Source: an uncultured Collinsella sp. (GTDB taxonomy: Bacteria > Actinomycetota > Coriobacteriia > Coriobacteriales > Coriobacteriaceae). Taken from it: a stretch of 64,000 nucleotides of DNA. The stretch lies in assembly GCA_958421655.1 (NCBI GenBank), contig CATZMG010000001.1, positions 1 to 64,000 on the forward strand. The letters run 5' to 3'. The notes below the pieces were generated by a model. That model made no database searches. It saw only the letters and a program-made list of their open reading frames with translations, and was not told the DNA's origin. Made by a program: the position numbers and the translations under genes. Shown here piece by piece: positions 24,820 through 33,477 of the stretch (positions are counted from its first letter, which is position 1; every line of letters starts with the position of its first letter).

Positions 24820-25731
24820 CTAGGCGAGGGGCGTGGATTCCCATTCGCCGGTGGCGTGGGGGATGTCGAAGGTCCGATAGCCGCAGTCGTAGGCGTGGGC
24901 CTGAGCCTCGCGGACGTTCCAGCAGATATCGCAGGAGCGGTGTGCGTCCGAGCCAAAGGTAATGGGCACCTCGGCATGGGCGAAGCGATGCAAAAGCCCG
25001 GTCGCGGGATAGTAGTCGTCCAAGCCCTTGCGCGGTGCGGCGGTCGAGACCTCAACGCGGCGACCCGTATCGTGTGCGCATTCGGCCATCTGCTCCCAAA
25101 ACGGCGCCGGGTCAAAATCGGGCGCAAAGCCTTCCTTCGAAAAGCGCATGACCAGGTCGGGATGGGCCATCACGTCAAAGGTGAGTGAGCTTTCGCAAGC
25201 ACGGCACCAGTCGTCGACGTAGCGCTCCCACACACCGCGCACGCCTAAGTTTTCCCAAACGTGCAGGTTGGTGTCATCGTCGATCCAACCGCAAAGGGAA
25301 TCGGGCGTATCGGGGCGAGCGATGTTTTCCGTTCCCGCCGTACCCGCGGCACCGGCCATGATATCGCCGGGGTCGCCAATCCAGTGCACGCTGCCCAAGC
25401 GCACTATGGCACCCGCGGACCAGCGCTCAACCAAAGGCTCGCAACCTTCGTACCAATCGCATTCAAAACCGTAGATAAAGGCGAGCTCCGGCGCAATCTG
25501 CGCGGCGAGTTTGCGGGCGTCCTCAAAGGCCAGACGATGTGCTGGCAAGTCGCCCTCGACGACCTGCACCTCGCAGTTAGCATCCATGCTGGCAGGCAGG
25601 GTGAGGTGGTCAGTCGAGACCATGACGCGACAGCCGGCGGCCGCGGCGGCGCGGATGTTCTCCTCAAACGAGGCATGACCGTCCGAGAACGAGGTGTGGG
25701 TGTGGCAATCGACCAGCGGGCAAGCAGGCAT
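24820..25731 (-). CDS. PHP-domain histidinol-phosphatase
   Basis: A 303-aa PHP phosphoesterase of the HisJ/HisK type, which dephosphorylates histidinol phosphate. DCHTHTSFSDGH at the N-terminus, STDHLTLP, a Glu in YGFECDWYEG, SVHWIGD, MAHPDL and GSDAHR supply the metal ligands. The start follows AAAGGAG. It faces the his operon and supplies the step missing from the monofunctional HisB, which supports the assignment over other PHP enzymes. Confidence 0.85.
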   Translation of the reverse strand: MPACPLVDCHTHTSFSDGHASFEENIRAAAAAGCRVMVSTDHLTLPASMDANCEVQVVEGDLPAHRLAFEDARKLAAQIAPELAFIYGFECDWYEGCEPLVERWSAGAIVRLGSVHWIGDPGDIMAGAAGTAGTENIARPDTPDSLCGWIDDDTNLHVWENLGVRGVWERYVDDWCRACESSLTFDVMAHPDLVMRFSKEGFAPDFDPAPFWEQMAECAHDTGRRVEVSTAAPRKGLDDYYPATGLLHRFAHAEVPITFGSDAHRSCDICWNVREAQAHAYDCGYRTFDIPHATGEWESTPLA

Positions 25732-25857
25732 GGCAGCTCCTTTGCGTCAAGCGAATCCGCTTCATTGTAATGGCGTAGCTCTCAACACGCCGGACACGCC
25801 GGGGGTCGAAATCGATTGGAAAGGCTGCGCGACGCGCGGTGCGGCCTCGCTTGCGCT

Positions 25858-25929
25858 CTCAAAACGTGTACATCAGCCTCCAAAAGCTGCAAAAAATGAC
25901 ATGTTTGGAGGCTGACGTACACGTTTGAG
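25858..25929. repeat. Intergenic palindrome, family E
   Basis: CTCAAAACGTGTACATCAGC and onward to CCTCCAAA (25858-25884) pairs with 25904-25929 with one gap and one mismatch. No second copy was seen in the window. Confidence 0.75.
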
Positions 25930-26071
25930 TGGAGCGGGCCGGCGTTGGAGCGCGCCAGCACTTGCGCCCAGCAAAAGTCGCACCTATCCCATGACGCCGC
26001 CCCTGCGCCGCCCGCGATGTGCTAGCGTTTGGATGAACAAAACGAGCCCGCGCGGAAAGGAGCCGGACCGT

Positions 26072-26557
26072 ATGCCATGCGATAGCACATCCCCGCTGTC
26101 CCGCGAGACCGATGCGCCCGAAACCATCGTCAAGCTGGAATGCGATATTGATGACGCGTCGCCCGAGGTGCTTGCCTACGCCGCCGACCGCCTGCGCGAG
26201 GCGGGTGCGCGCGAGGTGCACTGGCTGCCCGTCTATTGCAAGAAAGGCCGTCCCGGCTGGCAGCTGCAGGTAATCTGCGCCCACGAGGACATCGAGCGCC
26301 TGCAGACGATCATCTTTTTGGAAACCACGACCAATGGCATCCGTCGCCAGGTCATGGAACGCGTTTGCCTGCCACGCCGCTTTGAGCAGGTGACGACGCC
26401 ATGGGGCGAGGTGTCCGTCAAGGTGGCCACCCTGCCCGACGGCAGCGAGCGTGCAGCGCCCGAGTACGAGGACTGCGCCCGCCTTGCCCGCGAGCACGGT
26501 GTGCCGCTCCAGCGCGTGATGCAGGCAGCACAAGCCGCGGCTCTGCAATTTGAGTGA
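26072..26557 (+). CDS. Stand-alone LarC C-terminal (LarC2) domain protein
   Basis: A 161-aa protein matching only the C-terminal part of LarC, the CTP-dependent nickel insertase of the lactate-racemase cofactor (VKLECDIDDASPEVLAY; LPVYCKKGRPGWQLQV; IIFLETTTNGIR). ATG 26072 follows GGAAAGGAG. No LarC1 half lies upstream: the neighbouring gene is the phosphatase on the other strand. In lactobacilli LarC1 and LarC2 are joined by a programmed frameshift, so a free LarC2 is unusual here. It may partner a LarC1 elsewhere. Confidence 0.75.
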   Translation: MPCDSTSPLSRETDAPETIVKLECDIDDASPEVLAYAADRLREAGAREVHWLPVYCKKGRPGWQLQVICAHEDIERLQTIIFLETTTNGIRRQVMERVCLPRRFEQVTTPWGEVSVKVATLPDGSERAAPEYEDCARLAREHGVPLQRVMQAAQAAALQFE

Positions 26558-26610
26558 CACGGTCGGCGACGCGCCACACCCACCCCATCAACCTCACCGA
26601 AAGGACCACC

Positions 26611-27159
26611 ATGAAATACCTCATCGCCTCCGACATCCACGGCTCGGCATACTGGGCTGAGCGCCTCTGTGCCGCCATCGAGTCCGAGCAGCCCGACCGC
26701 ATCGTTCTGCTGGGCGACCTGCTCTACCATGGCCCGCGTAACGACCTGCCGCGCGACTATGCTCCCAAGCGCGTGATTCCGCTGCTCAACGCCCTAGCCG
26801 ACCGCATCATCGCGGTGCGCGGCAACTGCGACGCCGAGGTCGACCAGATGGTCCTCGACTTTCCCGTCATGGCCGACTACGCTACGCTGTTCGACGAGAC
26901 CGGCCGCGAGCTGTTCCTGACGCACGGCCACGTCTTTGGCGCCGGCATGCACAACAGCGTCGACCACGCGCCCGCGTTGCCCGAGGGCTCAGCGCTCGTC
27001 TACGGCCACACGCACATCAAGGTCAACGAGGAAAGCGCCGCGCACCCGGGCCTGTGGCTCTTCAACCCCGGTAGCGTGAGCATCCCCAAGGACGGCTCGC
27101 ACAGCTACGGCATCTACGAGGGCGGCGCGTTCCGCCACGTGGTCATGGAGGAGGAGTAG
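26611..27159 (+). CDS. yfcE: YfcE-family metallophosphodiesterase
   Basis: A 182-aa calcineurin-like phosphoesterase. Metal-binding motifs occur in order: SDIHGS, GDLLYHG, GNCD, THGH and GHTH. YfcE-type enzymes hydrolyse phosphodiesters in vitro; the natural substrate is unclear. ATG 26611 follows GAAAGGACC. It ends 2 bp before mazG, forming a two-gene operon, possibly with the LarC2 gene upstream. Confidence 0.88.
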   Translation: MKYLIASDIHGSAYWAERLCAAIESEQPDRIVLLGDLLYHGPRNDLPRDYAPKRVIPLLNALADRIIAVRGNCDAEVDQMVLDFPVMADYATLFDETGRELFLTHGHVFGAGMHNSVDHAPALPEGSALVYGHTHIKVNEESAAHPGLWLFNPGSVSIPKDGSHSYGIYEGGAFRHVVMEEE

Positions 27160-27161
27160 CC

Positions 27162-28022
27162 ATGGCGCAGCACATGGCTCAGCAAAATGCCGAGGGCTCG
27201 CGCGATCTGTCCACGCTGGTAGACGCGTCGACCGAGCTGCAGCATCTGGTGCAGACCATCTGGCGTCTGCGTCAGCCCGATGGCTGCCCGTGGGACCGTG
27301 AGCAGACGCACCGCAGCATTGGCAAGAACATGATCGAGGAGGCCTACGAGGCGCTCGACTGCATCGAGGCGGACGACGCGGTTCACCTACGCGAGGAGCT
27401 GGGCGACGTGCTCATGCAGGTCGTGCTGCATGCGCAGATTGCTGCTGACGCCGGCGAGTTTACACTGGCCGACGTGGCGCGTGATATCGATGCCAAGCTC
27501 ATCCGTCGCCACCCGCACGTGTTTGGCGATGTAGATGCCGACAGTTCCGACGAAGTACTCAAGATTTGGGACGAGGTCAAGCTTGCCGAGAGGGCTGCCA
27601 AGGACAAGGCCGTGGCGGCAGGCGAGGCTGCGCCCGAGGGCCTGCTCGACGGCGTGCCCACGCATCTGCCGGCGCTGATGCAGGCTCAGAAGGTGTCGCG
27701 CAAGGCGGCTGCCGTGGGCTTTGAGTGGGAGACGGTCCAGGATGTGTGGGACGAGGTCGCCGAGGAGCGTGCCGAGTTTGAGGCCGAGGCCCCTGGCTCG
27801 CCCGAGCGCGAAATGGAGTTTGGCGATCTGCTCTTTGCCCTGGTCAACGTCGCGCGCAAGGAGGGTATCGACGCCGAGAGCGCCCTGCGCGCGAGCACGG
27901 CCAAGTTTCGCCGTCGCTGGGCTGCGATGGAGCAGATGGCGGCCGATGCCCACGTGGATCTGGCCGAGCTTTCGACCCACGGCCTCAACGACCTGTGGGA
28001 TGCCGCAAAGGCGGAGGAGTAA
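27162..28022 (+). CDS. mazG: MazG nucleoside triphosphate pyrophosphohydrolase
   Basis: A 286-aa protein with two MazG domains. The first has WRLRQPDGCPWDREQTHRS and EEAYEALDCIEADD with EELGDVLMQVV; the second has EFGDLLFALVNVAR. These enzymes remove pyrophosphate from NTPs and limit aberrant nucleotides or ppGpp. The length fits full-size MazG with a short N-terminal extension. It is followed by a hairpin terminator. Confidence 0.93.
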   Translation: MAQHMAQQNAEGSRDLSTLVDASTELQHLVQTIWRLRQPDGCPWDREQTHRSIGKNMIEEAYEALDCIEADDAVHLREELGDVLMQVVLHAQIAADAGEFTLADVARDIDAKLIRRHPHVFGDVDADSSDEVLKIWDEVKLAERAAKDKAVAAGEAAPEGLLDGVPTHLPALMQAQKVSRKAAAVGFEWETVQDVWDEVAEERAEFEAEAPGSPEREMEFGDLLFALVNVARKEGIDAESALRASTAKFRRRWAAMEQMAADAHVDLAELSTHGLNDLWDAAKAEE

Positions 28023-28027
28023 GACTG

Positions 28028-28073
28028 CGGGAACGACGGGCTGACATGCCTCATCGTTCCCGCTAAATTTTTC
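28028..28073 (+). terminator. Terminator after mazG
   Basis: GCGGGAACGA and TCGTTCCCGC pair around a 17-nt loop, followed by TAAATTTTT. Confidence 0.75.
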
Positions 28074-28199
28074 GAAAATCAAGTGTATCCCTTGGCTAAC
28101 TTAGGGCATAATGCAAAAAGTGCGACATGGCTAACTTACGGAGACGCACCGATGGTGCACGGTCAGCCGGTCGCTTGCATCCACTACGTTTCCAAGTGA

Positions 28200-29501
<1,302 letters not shown>

Positions 29502-29573
29502 ACGGGCGAATTTGGCGAGGGGGAGGCTGACTCGGTTCCGCCTCGCCTTGGCTGGATGCCGCAAAGCGCTATG

Positions 29574-29605
29574 GGCGCTGGGCCATACGGCTCAGCGCCT
29601 TTTTT
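29574..29605 (+). terminator. Terminator after eno
   Basis: GGCGCTG and CAGCGCC form the stem, followed by TTTTTT. Confidence 0.85.
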
Positions 29606-29696
29606 ATGTCGAGCAAAGGCTGGCGAAGGCGGTGCGCGCGCTCGTGCTATAACTAGAATACTTAGCGCAAACAAACCTCAACCGCACAAGGCGCAC

Positions 29697-30458
29697 ATGG
29701 ATCAGATTTACGACAACAGGTACTATTCCGCCGGTTCGCGTGAGCCGTCGCCTCGCCGTGCGCGCACGGTGCAGCTCGGTGGGTCCGTCTACGCCGGCGC
29801 CGACCGCTCCACGCAGCGCCTGACAAGTACCTCGCGCCCCAATGCTCATGTGAATACTTTGGCAGATGGACCAGTGCGCCCGGCACGTTCGTCGCATGCG
29901 TCGCGTCCCTCGGCCCAGACGCACGACAGGTCGAGCAGGCCTTCGAGCCGTCTTTCGGGCTCGGACTTTATGCACTACGCCAACGACAACGCGGTGGTCA
30001 AGGCGATCTACGACTTTACCCACGGTCCTCAGCGAGGGCTATTTATCGGCATCGTCGTTGCCCTGGTGCTCGTGAGCCTGTATTTCCCCGTGCGCGACCT
30101 GTACGTGGCAAAGCGTTCGAGCGATATCTTGTCCAAGCAGGTCGAGATTCGCCAGCAATACAATGATGAGCTGCAAAAAAGCGTCGACAAGCTGCTCTCG
30201 GAGGAGGGTATCAAGGACGCGGCATCCGAGGATCTGGGCCTGGTGATGCCCGGCGAGAAGAGGATTGAAGTGCAGGGCCTGGACGACGATTCGGATTCGT
30301 CTTCGAGCAAGAAGTCGTCGAACGCCAAGAAGGCCAGCGAAGTTGCCAAGGAAATCGAAGAAGTCGGTAAGGACGCCCCGTGGTACATCCAAGCGCTCGA
30401 CATGCTGTTTGGGTTTAACGGCGTCGAGGGCCAGACGGTCGTGTCCAACGGCAAATAG
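29697..30458 (+). CDS. FtsB/DivIC-like septum formation initiator protein
   Basis: A 253-aa single-pass membrane protein. A basic, disordered N-terminal half of about 110 residues precedes one membrane segment near 115-135 (LFIGIVVALVLVSLYFPV). A coiled coil follows (SDILSKQVEIRQQYNDELQK), then SEDLGLVMPGEKRI, a pattern typical of FtsB/DivIC. An acidic Ser/Lys-rich stretch ends the protein. Position before Ppx/GppA is common for divIC in Actinobacteria and supports the call. Only a weak AAGG precedes the ATG at 29697. TAGAAT near 29655 may be its -10. Confidence 0.8.
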   Translation: MDQIYDNRYYSAGSREPSPRRARTVQLGGSVYAGADRSTQRLTSTSRPNAHVNTLADGPVRPARSSHASRPSAQTHDRSSRPSSRLSGSDFMHYANDNAVVKAIYDFTHGPQRGLFIGIVVALVLVSLYFPVRDLYVAKRSSDILSKQVEIRQQYNDELQKSVDKLLSEEGIKDAASEDLGLVMPGEKRIEVQGLDDDSDSSSSKKSSNAKKASEVAKEIEEVGKDAPWYIQALDMLFGFNGVEGQTVVSNGK

Positions 30459-30478
30459 CGCCCGGAGGGGAGCCCGCA

Positions 30479-31480
30479 ATGACAAATTGCAAACGCTATA
30501 AGGTGGCCGCGATCGACCTGGGAACGGTATCGTCGCGACTGGTGTTGGCGCAGGTCGAGGCCGGGGCGATCGTGGAATCGTCCAAGCATACCGAGATTAC
30601 CGACCTGGGCGAGGGCGTGGACGCGACGGGGCGCTTTTGCGAGGCGGCCGTTGAGCGCGTGCTCGCTGCGTGCCGCATGTTTGTGGACGAAGCCCGTACC
30701 TTTGGGGCCGCGTGCGTCTGCACCACCTGCACGAGTGCCGCGCGCGATGCGTCCAATGCCGCGCTGCTGCTGGACGGTCTGCGCGATCTGGGGCTCGAAC
30801 CGCAGGTGATTCCGGGCGAGGTCGAGGCGCGCCTGACGTTTTTTGGCGTGGCGCACGACTTTGCCGGCGAGCGCATCATTGTTGCCGATTCGGGCGGCGG
30901 CTCCACGGAGCTCGCTACGGGCGTATACGCGCCGGAGCGCGGGGTCTTCGCGCTGGAGGGAACGCGTTCGCTGGACATTGGTTGCCGTCGTGTGACGGAG
31001 CGCTTCTTCTCCGCGTTGCCGCCTGCGGACGGGGAGCTTGCGGTTGCCGCCGCGTGGGCGGGCGAGCAGTTCTCCTCCTATTTTGAGGGCCTGCCCAGCG
31101 ACTTTGAGCGTGCCGAGCGTCTCGTTGCGGTGGGCGGTACCGTCACCACGCTCGTGGCGTTGGTTCACGAGCTGGAGCCGTACGACTCGAGCTTTGTGCA
31201 CTTGCGCGAGCTTTCGCTGGATCAGGTTTCGGCCGCTATTGAGCGTATGTCTGCGCTGGATGTTGCAGGCATTGCCGCGTTGCCAGGCGTGCAGTCCAAA
31301 CGCGCGGGCGTGATTCTCGCTGGCGCCGTGGTAATTCGCGAGCTCATGCGGGCTGGCGGTTACAAGACACTCACCGTAAGCGAGAACAGCCTACTCGCCG
31401 GCATGGCCGCCACCATCAACGAAACTCTCGACGGCGCGACTCCCACTATCGCCTGGACCCCGAGTCTGAGTGCTCTTTAA
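30479..31480 (+). CDS. Ppx/GppA exopolyphosphatase family protein
   Basis: A 333-aa actin-fold phosphatase. AIDLGTVSSRLVLAQV is the first phosphate-binding loop (usual DLGSNS is DLGTVS), and VADSGGGSTEL is the second. VGGTVTTL follows, with the Pro-rich C-terminus short of the long HD extension. The enzyme degrades polyphosphate or pppGpp. It starts 20 bp after the FtsB-like gene with CGGAGGGGAG and is probably co-transcribed. Confidence 0.9.
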   Translation: MTNCKRYKVAAIDLGTVSSRLVLAQVEAGAIVESSKHTEITDLGEGVDATGRFCEAAVERVLAACRMFVDEARTFGAACVCTTCTSAARDASNAALLLDGLRDLGLEPQVIPGEVEARLTFFGVAHDFAGERIIVADSGGGSTELATGVYAPERGVFALEGTRSLDIGCRRVTERFFSALPPADGELAVAAAWAGEQFSSYFEGLPSDFERAERLVAVGGTVTTLVALVHELEPYDSSFVHLRELSLDQVSAAIERMSALDVAGIAALPGVQSKRAGVILAGAVVIRELMRAGGYKTLTVSENSLLAGMAATINETLDGATPTIAWTPSLSAL

Positions 31481-31493
31481 CCGTCTTCCTCTG

Positions 31494-31560
31494 AGTTGCG
31501 GTGAAATAGTTCCTAAATAAGCTGGTAAACGGTATAAACAGGATCTATTCCACCGCAACT
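31494..31560. repeat. Intergenic palindrome, family B, copy 2
   Basis: AGTTGCGGTGAAATAGTTCC at the left and its near-complement at 31537-31560. It matches the element at 24740-24806 in arms, arm length and loop size. Confidence 0.85.
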
Positions 31561-31580
31561 TAGAGCTCCGCCAGCGTGTA

Positions 31581-31647
31581 AAAGAAACGAGCCCGCATCC
31601 CTGGGGGACACGAGCTCGTAAACAATACGTGGTAGGGGCGGTGGGAC
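31581..31647. repeat. Duplicated tRNA-Leu 3' end plus terminator (decayed copy)
   Basis: These 67 bp match 31777-31843 with a few substitutions. On the minus strand the copy contains the last 17 nt of tRNA-Leu including CCA, followed by the same terminator hairpin. The rest of the tRNA is absent here. Confidence 0.75.
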
Positions 31648-31776
31648 GTCTGCGTATTTGTTGCGCAAATACGCACCGGCTTCGGCCGCCTGTCGGCGCC
31701 CTCGCCGGCTCGCTACGGACGCTGCGCGTCCGCTTAACGCTCGCCCCCTCGCGGGTTCGAGTCCCGCCGGCATCTT
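31648..31776. other. Structured spacer with a tRNA T-arm-like fragment
   Basis: Small hairpins (GCGTATTTG/CAAATACGC, GGACG/CGTCC) precede GCGGGTTCGAGTCCCGC at about 31751-31767, a plus-strand T-arm-like stem-loop. No matching acceptor or anticodon stem is present. It looks like debris of a second tRNA or of an integration event. Confidence 0.45.
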
Positions 31777-31818
31777 AAAGAAACGAGCCCGCATCCCTGG
31801 GGAACACGGGCTCGTAAG
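31777..31818 (-). terminator. Terminator of tRNA-Leu
   Basis: On the minus strand ACGAGCCCG and CGGGCTCGT form the stem, followed by TTTCTTT, directly downstream of the tRNA CCA end. Confidence 0.8.
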
Positions 31819-31825
31819 CACTACA

Positions 31826-31910
31826 TGGTAGGGGCGGTGGGACTCGAACCCACAATCCTTGCGGCGAGAGATTTTAAGTCTCCTGCGTATGCCAATTCCG
31901 CCACGCCCCC
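31826..31910 (-). tRNA. tRNA-Leu (UAA)
   Basis: An 85-nt class II tRNA on the minus strand with encoded CCA. The acceptor stem is GGGGGCG with CGCCCCT, the anticodon loop ACTTAAAAT gives UAA, a variable arm follows (TCGCCGCAAGGA), and the T-arm is GTGGGTTCGAGTCCCAC. Confidence 0.93.
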
Positions 31911-31941
31911 GTGAGACTAGAAGTCTAGCACAAGCCGTCCG

Positions 31942-32565
31942 TTACGCGTTGACGGCCATCGAGTGTTGCCCCGACTTCTCCAGGAACTCCTGGAACTTGG
32001 CTTCGTCGCCCTTGTTCTTGTACTGCAGAGCCAACAGATACTCCAAGCGGCAGCTCTTGACCTTGTCGTCACCGGCCTCCTTGAGCATGCGCTCCAGCTC
32101 GGGAATGTCGTTGTGGCGCTTGAGGATCATCGTGTCGTACATCAGTTGGCATTCGTGTGCGACTGCCTCGGCCTGGCCGCCCTCAAAGCCTTTGATCTCG
32201 TGCAGCAGCTCCTTGGACTTTTTGCGGTCCTCCTGGCCAACGTAGTAGTTAAAGGCCTTAATCACCAGGTCGACGCGCTGCATCTTGGGCAGATTGAGTC
32301 CCAGCAGCAAATCGAACATCTCGTCGGCGCGCTTGTGGTCCTCGCGCAGCAGATAGGAGTTCAGGCGCAGGTAGTCGCGGTTATAGCGCGGGTACAGCAT
32401 GCTGGTGAGTTTGCCATCGAGCAAACGATCGAACTCGTCCCACTGCTTGGCAGCCATAAGCTGTTGCAGGCGCTTAAACGTGGTGCGTTTTTTTACGCTA
32501 AAGAACACCGATATGGCGATACAAATAATGACGACGGCGGTCCAGAGGGTGCGGGAATCGGGCAT
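31942..32565 (-). CDS. Membrane-anchored protein with TPR-like helices, 207 aa
   Basis: An N-terminal membrane segment (TLWTAVVIICIAISVFFSV, residues about 5-23) is followed by a cytoplasmic or external alpha-helical region of repeated helix pairs resembling TPR units. ATG 32565 follows AGGACT; an upstream start would add 37 residues and lacks a ribosome-binding site. It lies beside tRNA-Leu on the same strand and diverges from the IIB gene. Function unknown; TPR-like anchors often scaffold other proteins. Confidence 0.75.
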   Translation of the reverse strand: MPDSRTLWTAVVIICIAISVFFSVKKRTTFKRLQQLMAAKQWDEFDRLLDGKLTSMLYPRYNRDYLRLNSYLLREDHKRADEMFDLLLGLNLPKMQRVDLVIKAFNYYVGQEDRKKSKELLHEIKGFEGGQAEAVAHECQLMYDTMILKRHNDIPELERMLKEAGDDKVKSCRLEYLLALQYKNKGDEAKFQEFLEKSGQHSMAVNA

Positions 32566-32728
32566 TTTAGAGTCCTTAGTCGCTCGTAAAGCGAGCGGTA
32601 TGACAACACGTGCTAGATGTATTATACGCGGCGTGCAAGCAAACTGGCATAAAAGCGCATCGAGGCCGAGCGCCATCGCTCGCTGCGGTACACTTACCTA
32701 AAGTAAACCATGAAGGGAGACATTACCT

Positions 32729-33016
32729 ATGAAGAAGATTGTTTTGGCTTGCGGTGCTGGCGCTGCTACTTCCACGCTCGTTGCCCAGAAGGTCGCCACC
32801 ATGCTCGACGCCAACGGTTACGCCGACAAGTACGAGATCGTGCAGTGCGCCATCTCCGAGGCCAAGGACGTTTGCGACGAGGGCGCCGATCTGCTGATCG
32901 CCACCACCGTTGCCCCCGAGGGCCTTACCTGCCCGTACGTGAGCGGCGTGCCCTTCATGACCGGCATGAACCGCGTCGCTGCCGAGAAGGCCGTTCTTGA
33001 CGTCATGGCTCAGTAG
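32729..33016 (+). CDS. Orphan PTS IIB component, galactitol (GatB) type
   Basis: A 95-aa EIIB of the GatB/Lac fold. The phosphorylated residue is Cys8 in LACGAGAATST. The length matches GatB. No IIA or IIC gene is near, so it either serves a permease elsewhere or acts in regulation. It is followed 11 bp on by a VOC-fold gene that is surely co-transcribed. This IIB is unrelated to the His-type IIB proteins of the PTS blocks. Confidence 0.85.
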   Translation: MKKIVLACGAGAATSTLVAQKVATMLDANGYADKYEIVQCAISEAKDVCDEGADLLIATTVAPEGLTCPYVSGVPFMTGMNRVAAEKAVLDVMAQ

Positions 33017-33027
33017 GCGCTGACTGC

Positions 33028-33402
33028 ATGAGTGAGCAGAACGCCAATCCGGTCGAGCTCTTTGGCATGCGCGTTGCCCATGTGGGCATTAACGCCACCG
33101 ACCCGGCAGACGCCCTGGAGATCGCGGAGCTGTTCTCGACGATGATGGGTCTGCCCGTTATCGAGACCCCGGTTTCGTACTTTAACGATTCGCTGGTCGA
33201 GGTCATGAAGCAGAATGGTCGTGGCACCAAGGGCCACATCGGCTTTGCCGTCAACGACATTGATGCGGCCGAGAAGTGGTTTGCCGAGCGCGGGCTCGAG
33301 GTCAACGAAGAGTCGCGCGCGCTGCTGCCCGACGGTAGCACCAAACTCGTGTACTTTAAGCGCGAGTTCGCCGGTTTCGCCGTGCATCTGTGCCGCGAGT
33401 AG
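33028..33402 (+). CDS. VOC-superfamily (glyoxalase-like) protein
   Basis: A 124-aa single VOC-fold protein. Paired beta-alpha-beta units are visible: MRVAHVGINATDPADALEIAE, then GHIGFAVNDIDAAEKWFAERG. Candidate metal ligands are His in RVAHVGI and GHIGF and the C-terminal HLCRE. Such proteins isomerise or cleave small keto compounds or bind ligands. Coupling to a GatB-type IIB suggests action on a sugar acid or keto sugar, but the substrate is unknown. Confidence 0.8.
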   Translation: MSEQNANPVELFGMRVAHVGINATDPADALEIAELFSTMMGLPVIETPVSYFNDSLVEVMKQNGRGTKGHIGFAVNDIDAAEKWFAERGLEVNEESRALLPDGSTKLVYFKREFAGFAVHLCRE

Positions 33403-33426
33403 CGCACAAGCTGCCATAGCTAGCAA

Positions 33427-33462
33427 AAAGGGATAGGGCCGTGTGGCCCTATCCCTTTATTT
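33427..33462. terminator. Bidirectional terminator
   Basis: AAAGGGATAGGGCC and GGCCCTATCCCTTT form a 14-bp perfect stem with a GTGT loop between the convergent VOC and kinase genes. Confidence 0.88.
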
Positions 33463-33477
33463 ATGCCGAGGGGCTTC

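Noticed and set aside
31748..31776. A second complete tRNA on the plus strand
   Set aside because: Only a T-arm-like stem is present. No 5' acceptor, D-arm or anticodon stem can be drawn upstream.
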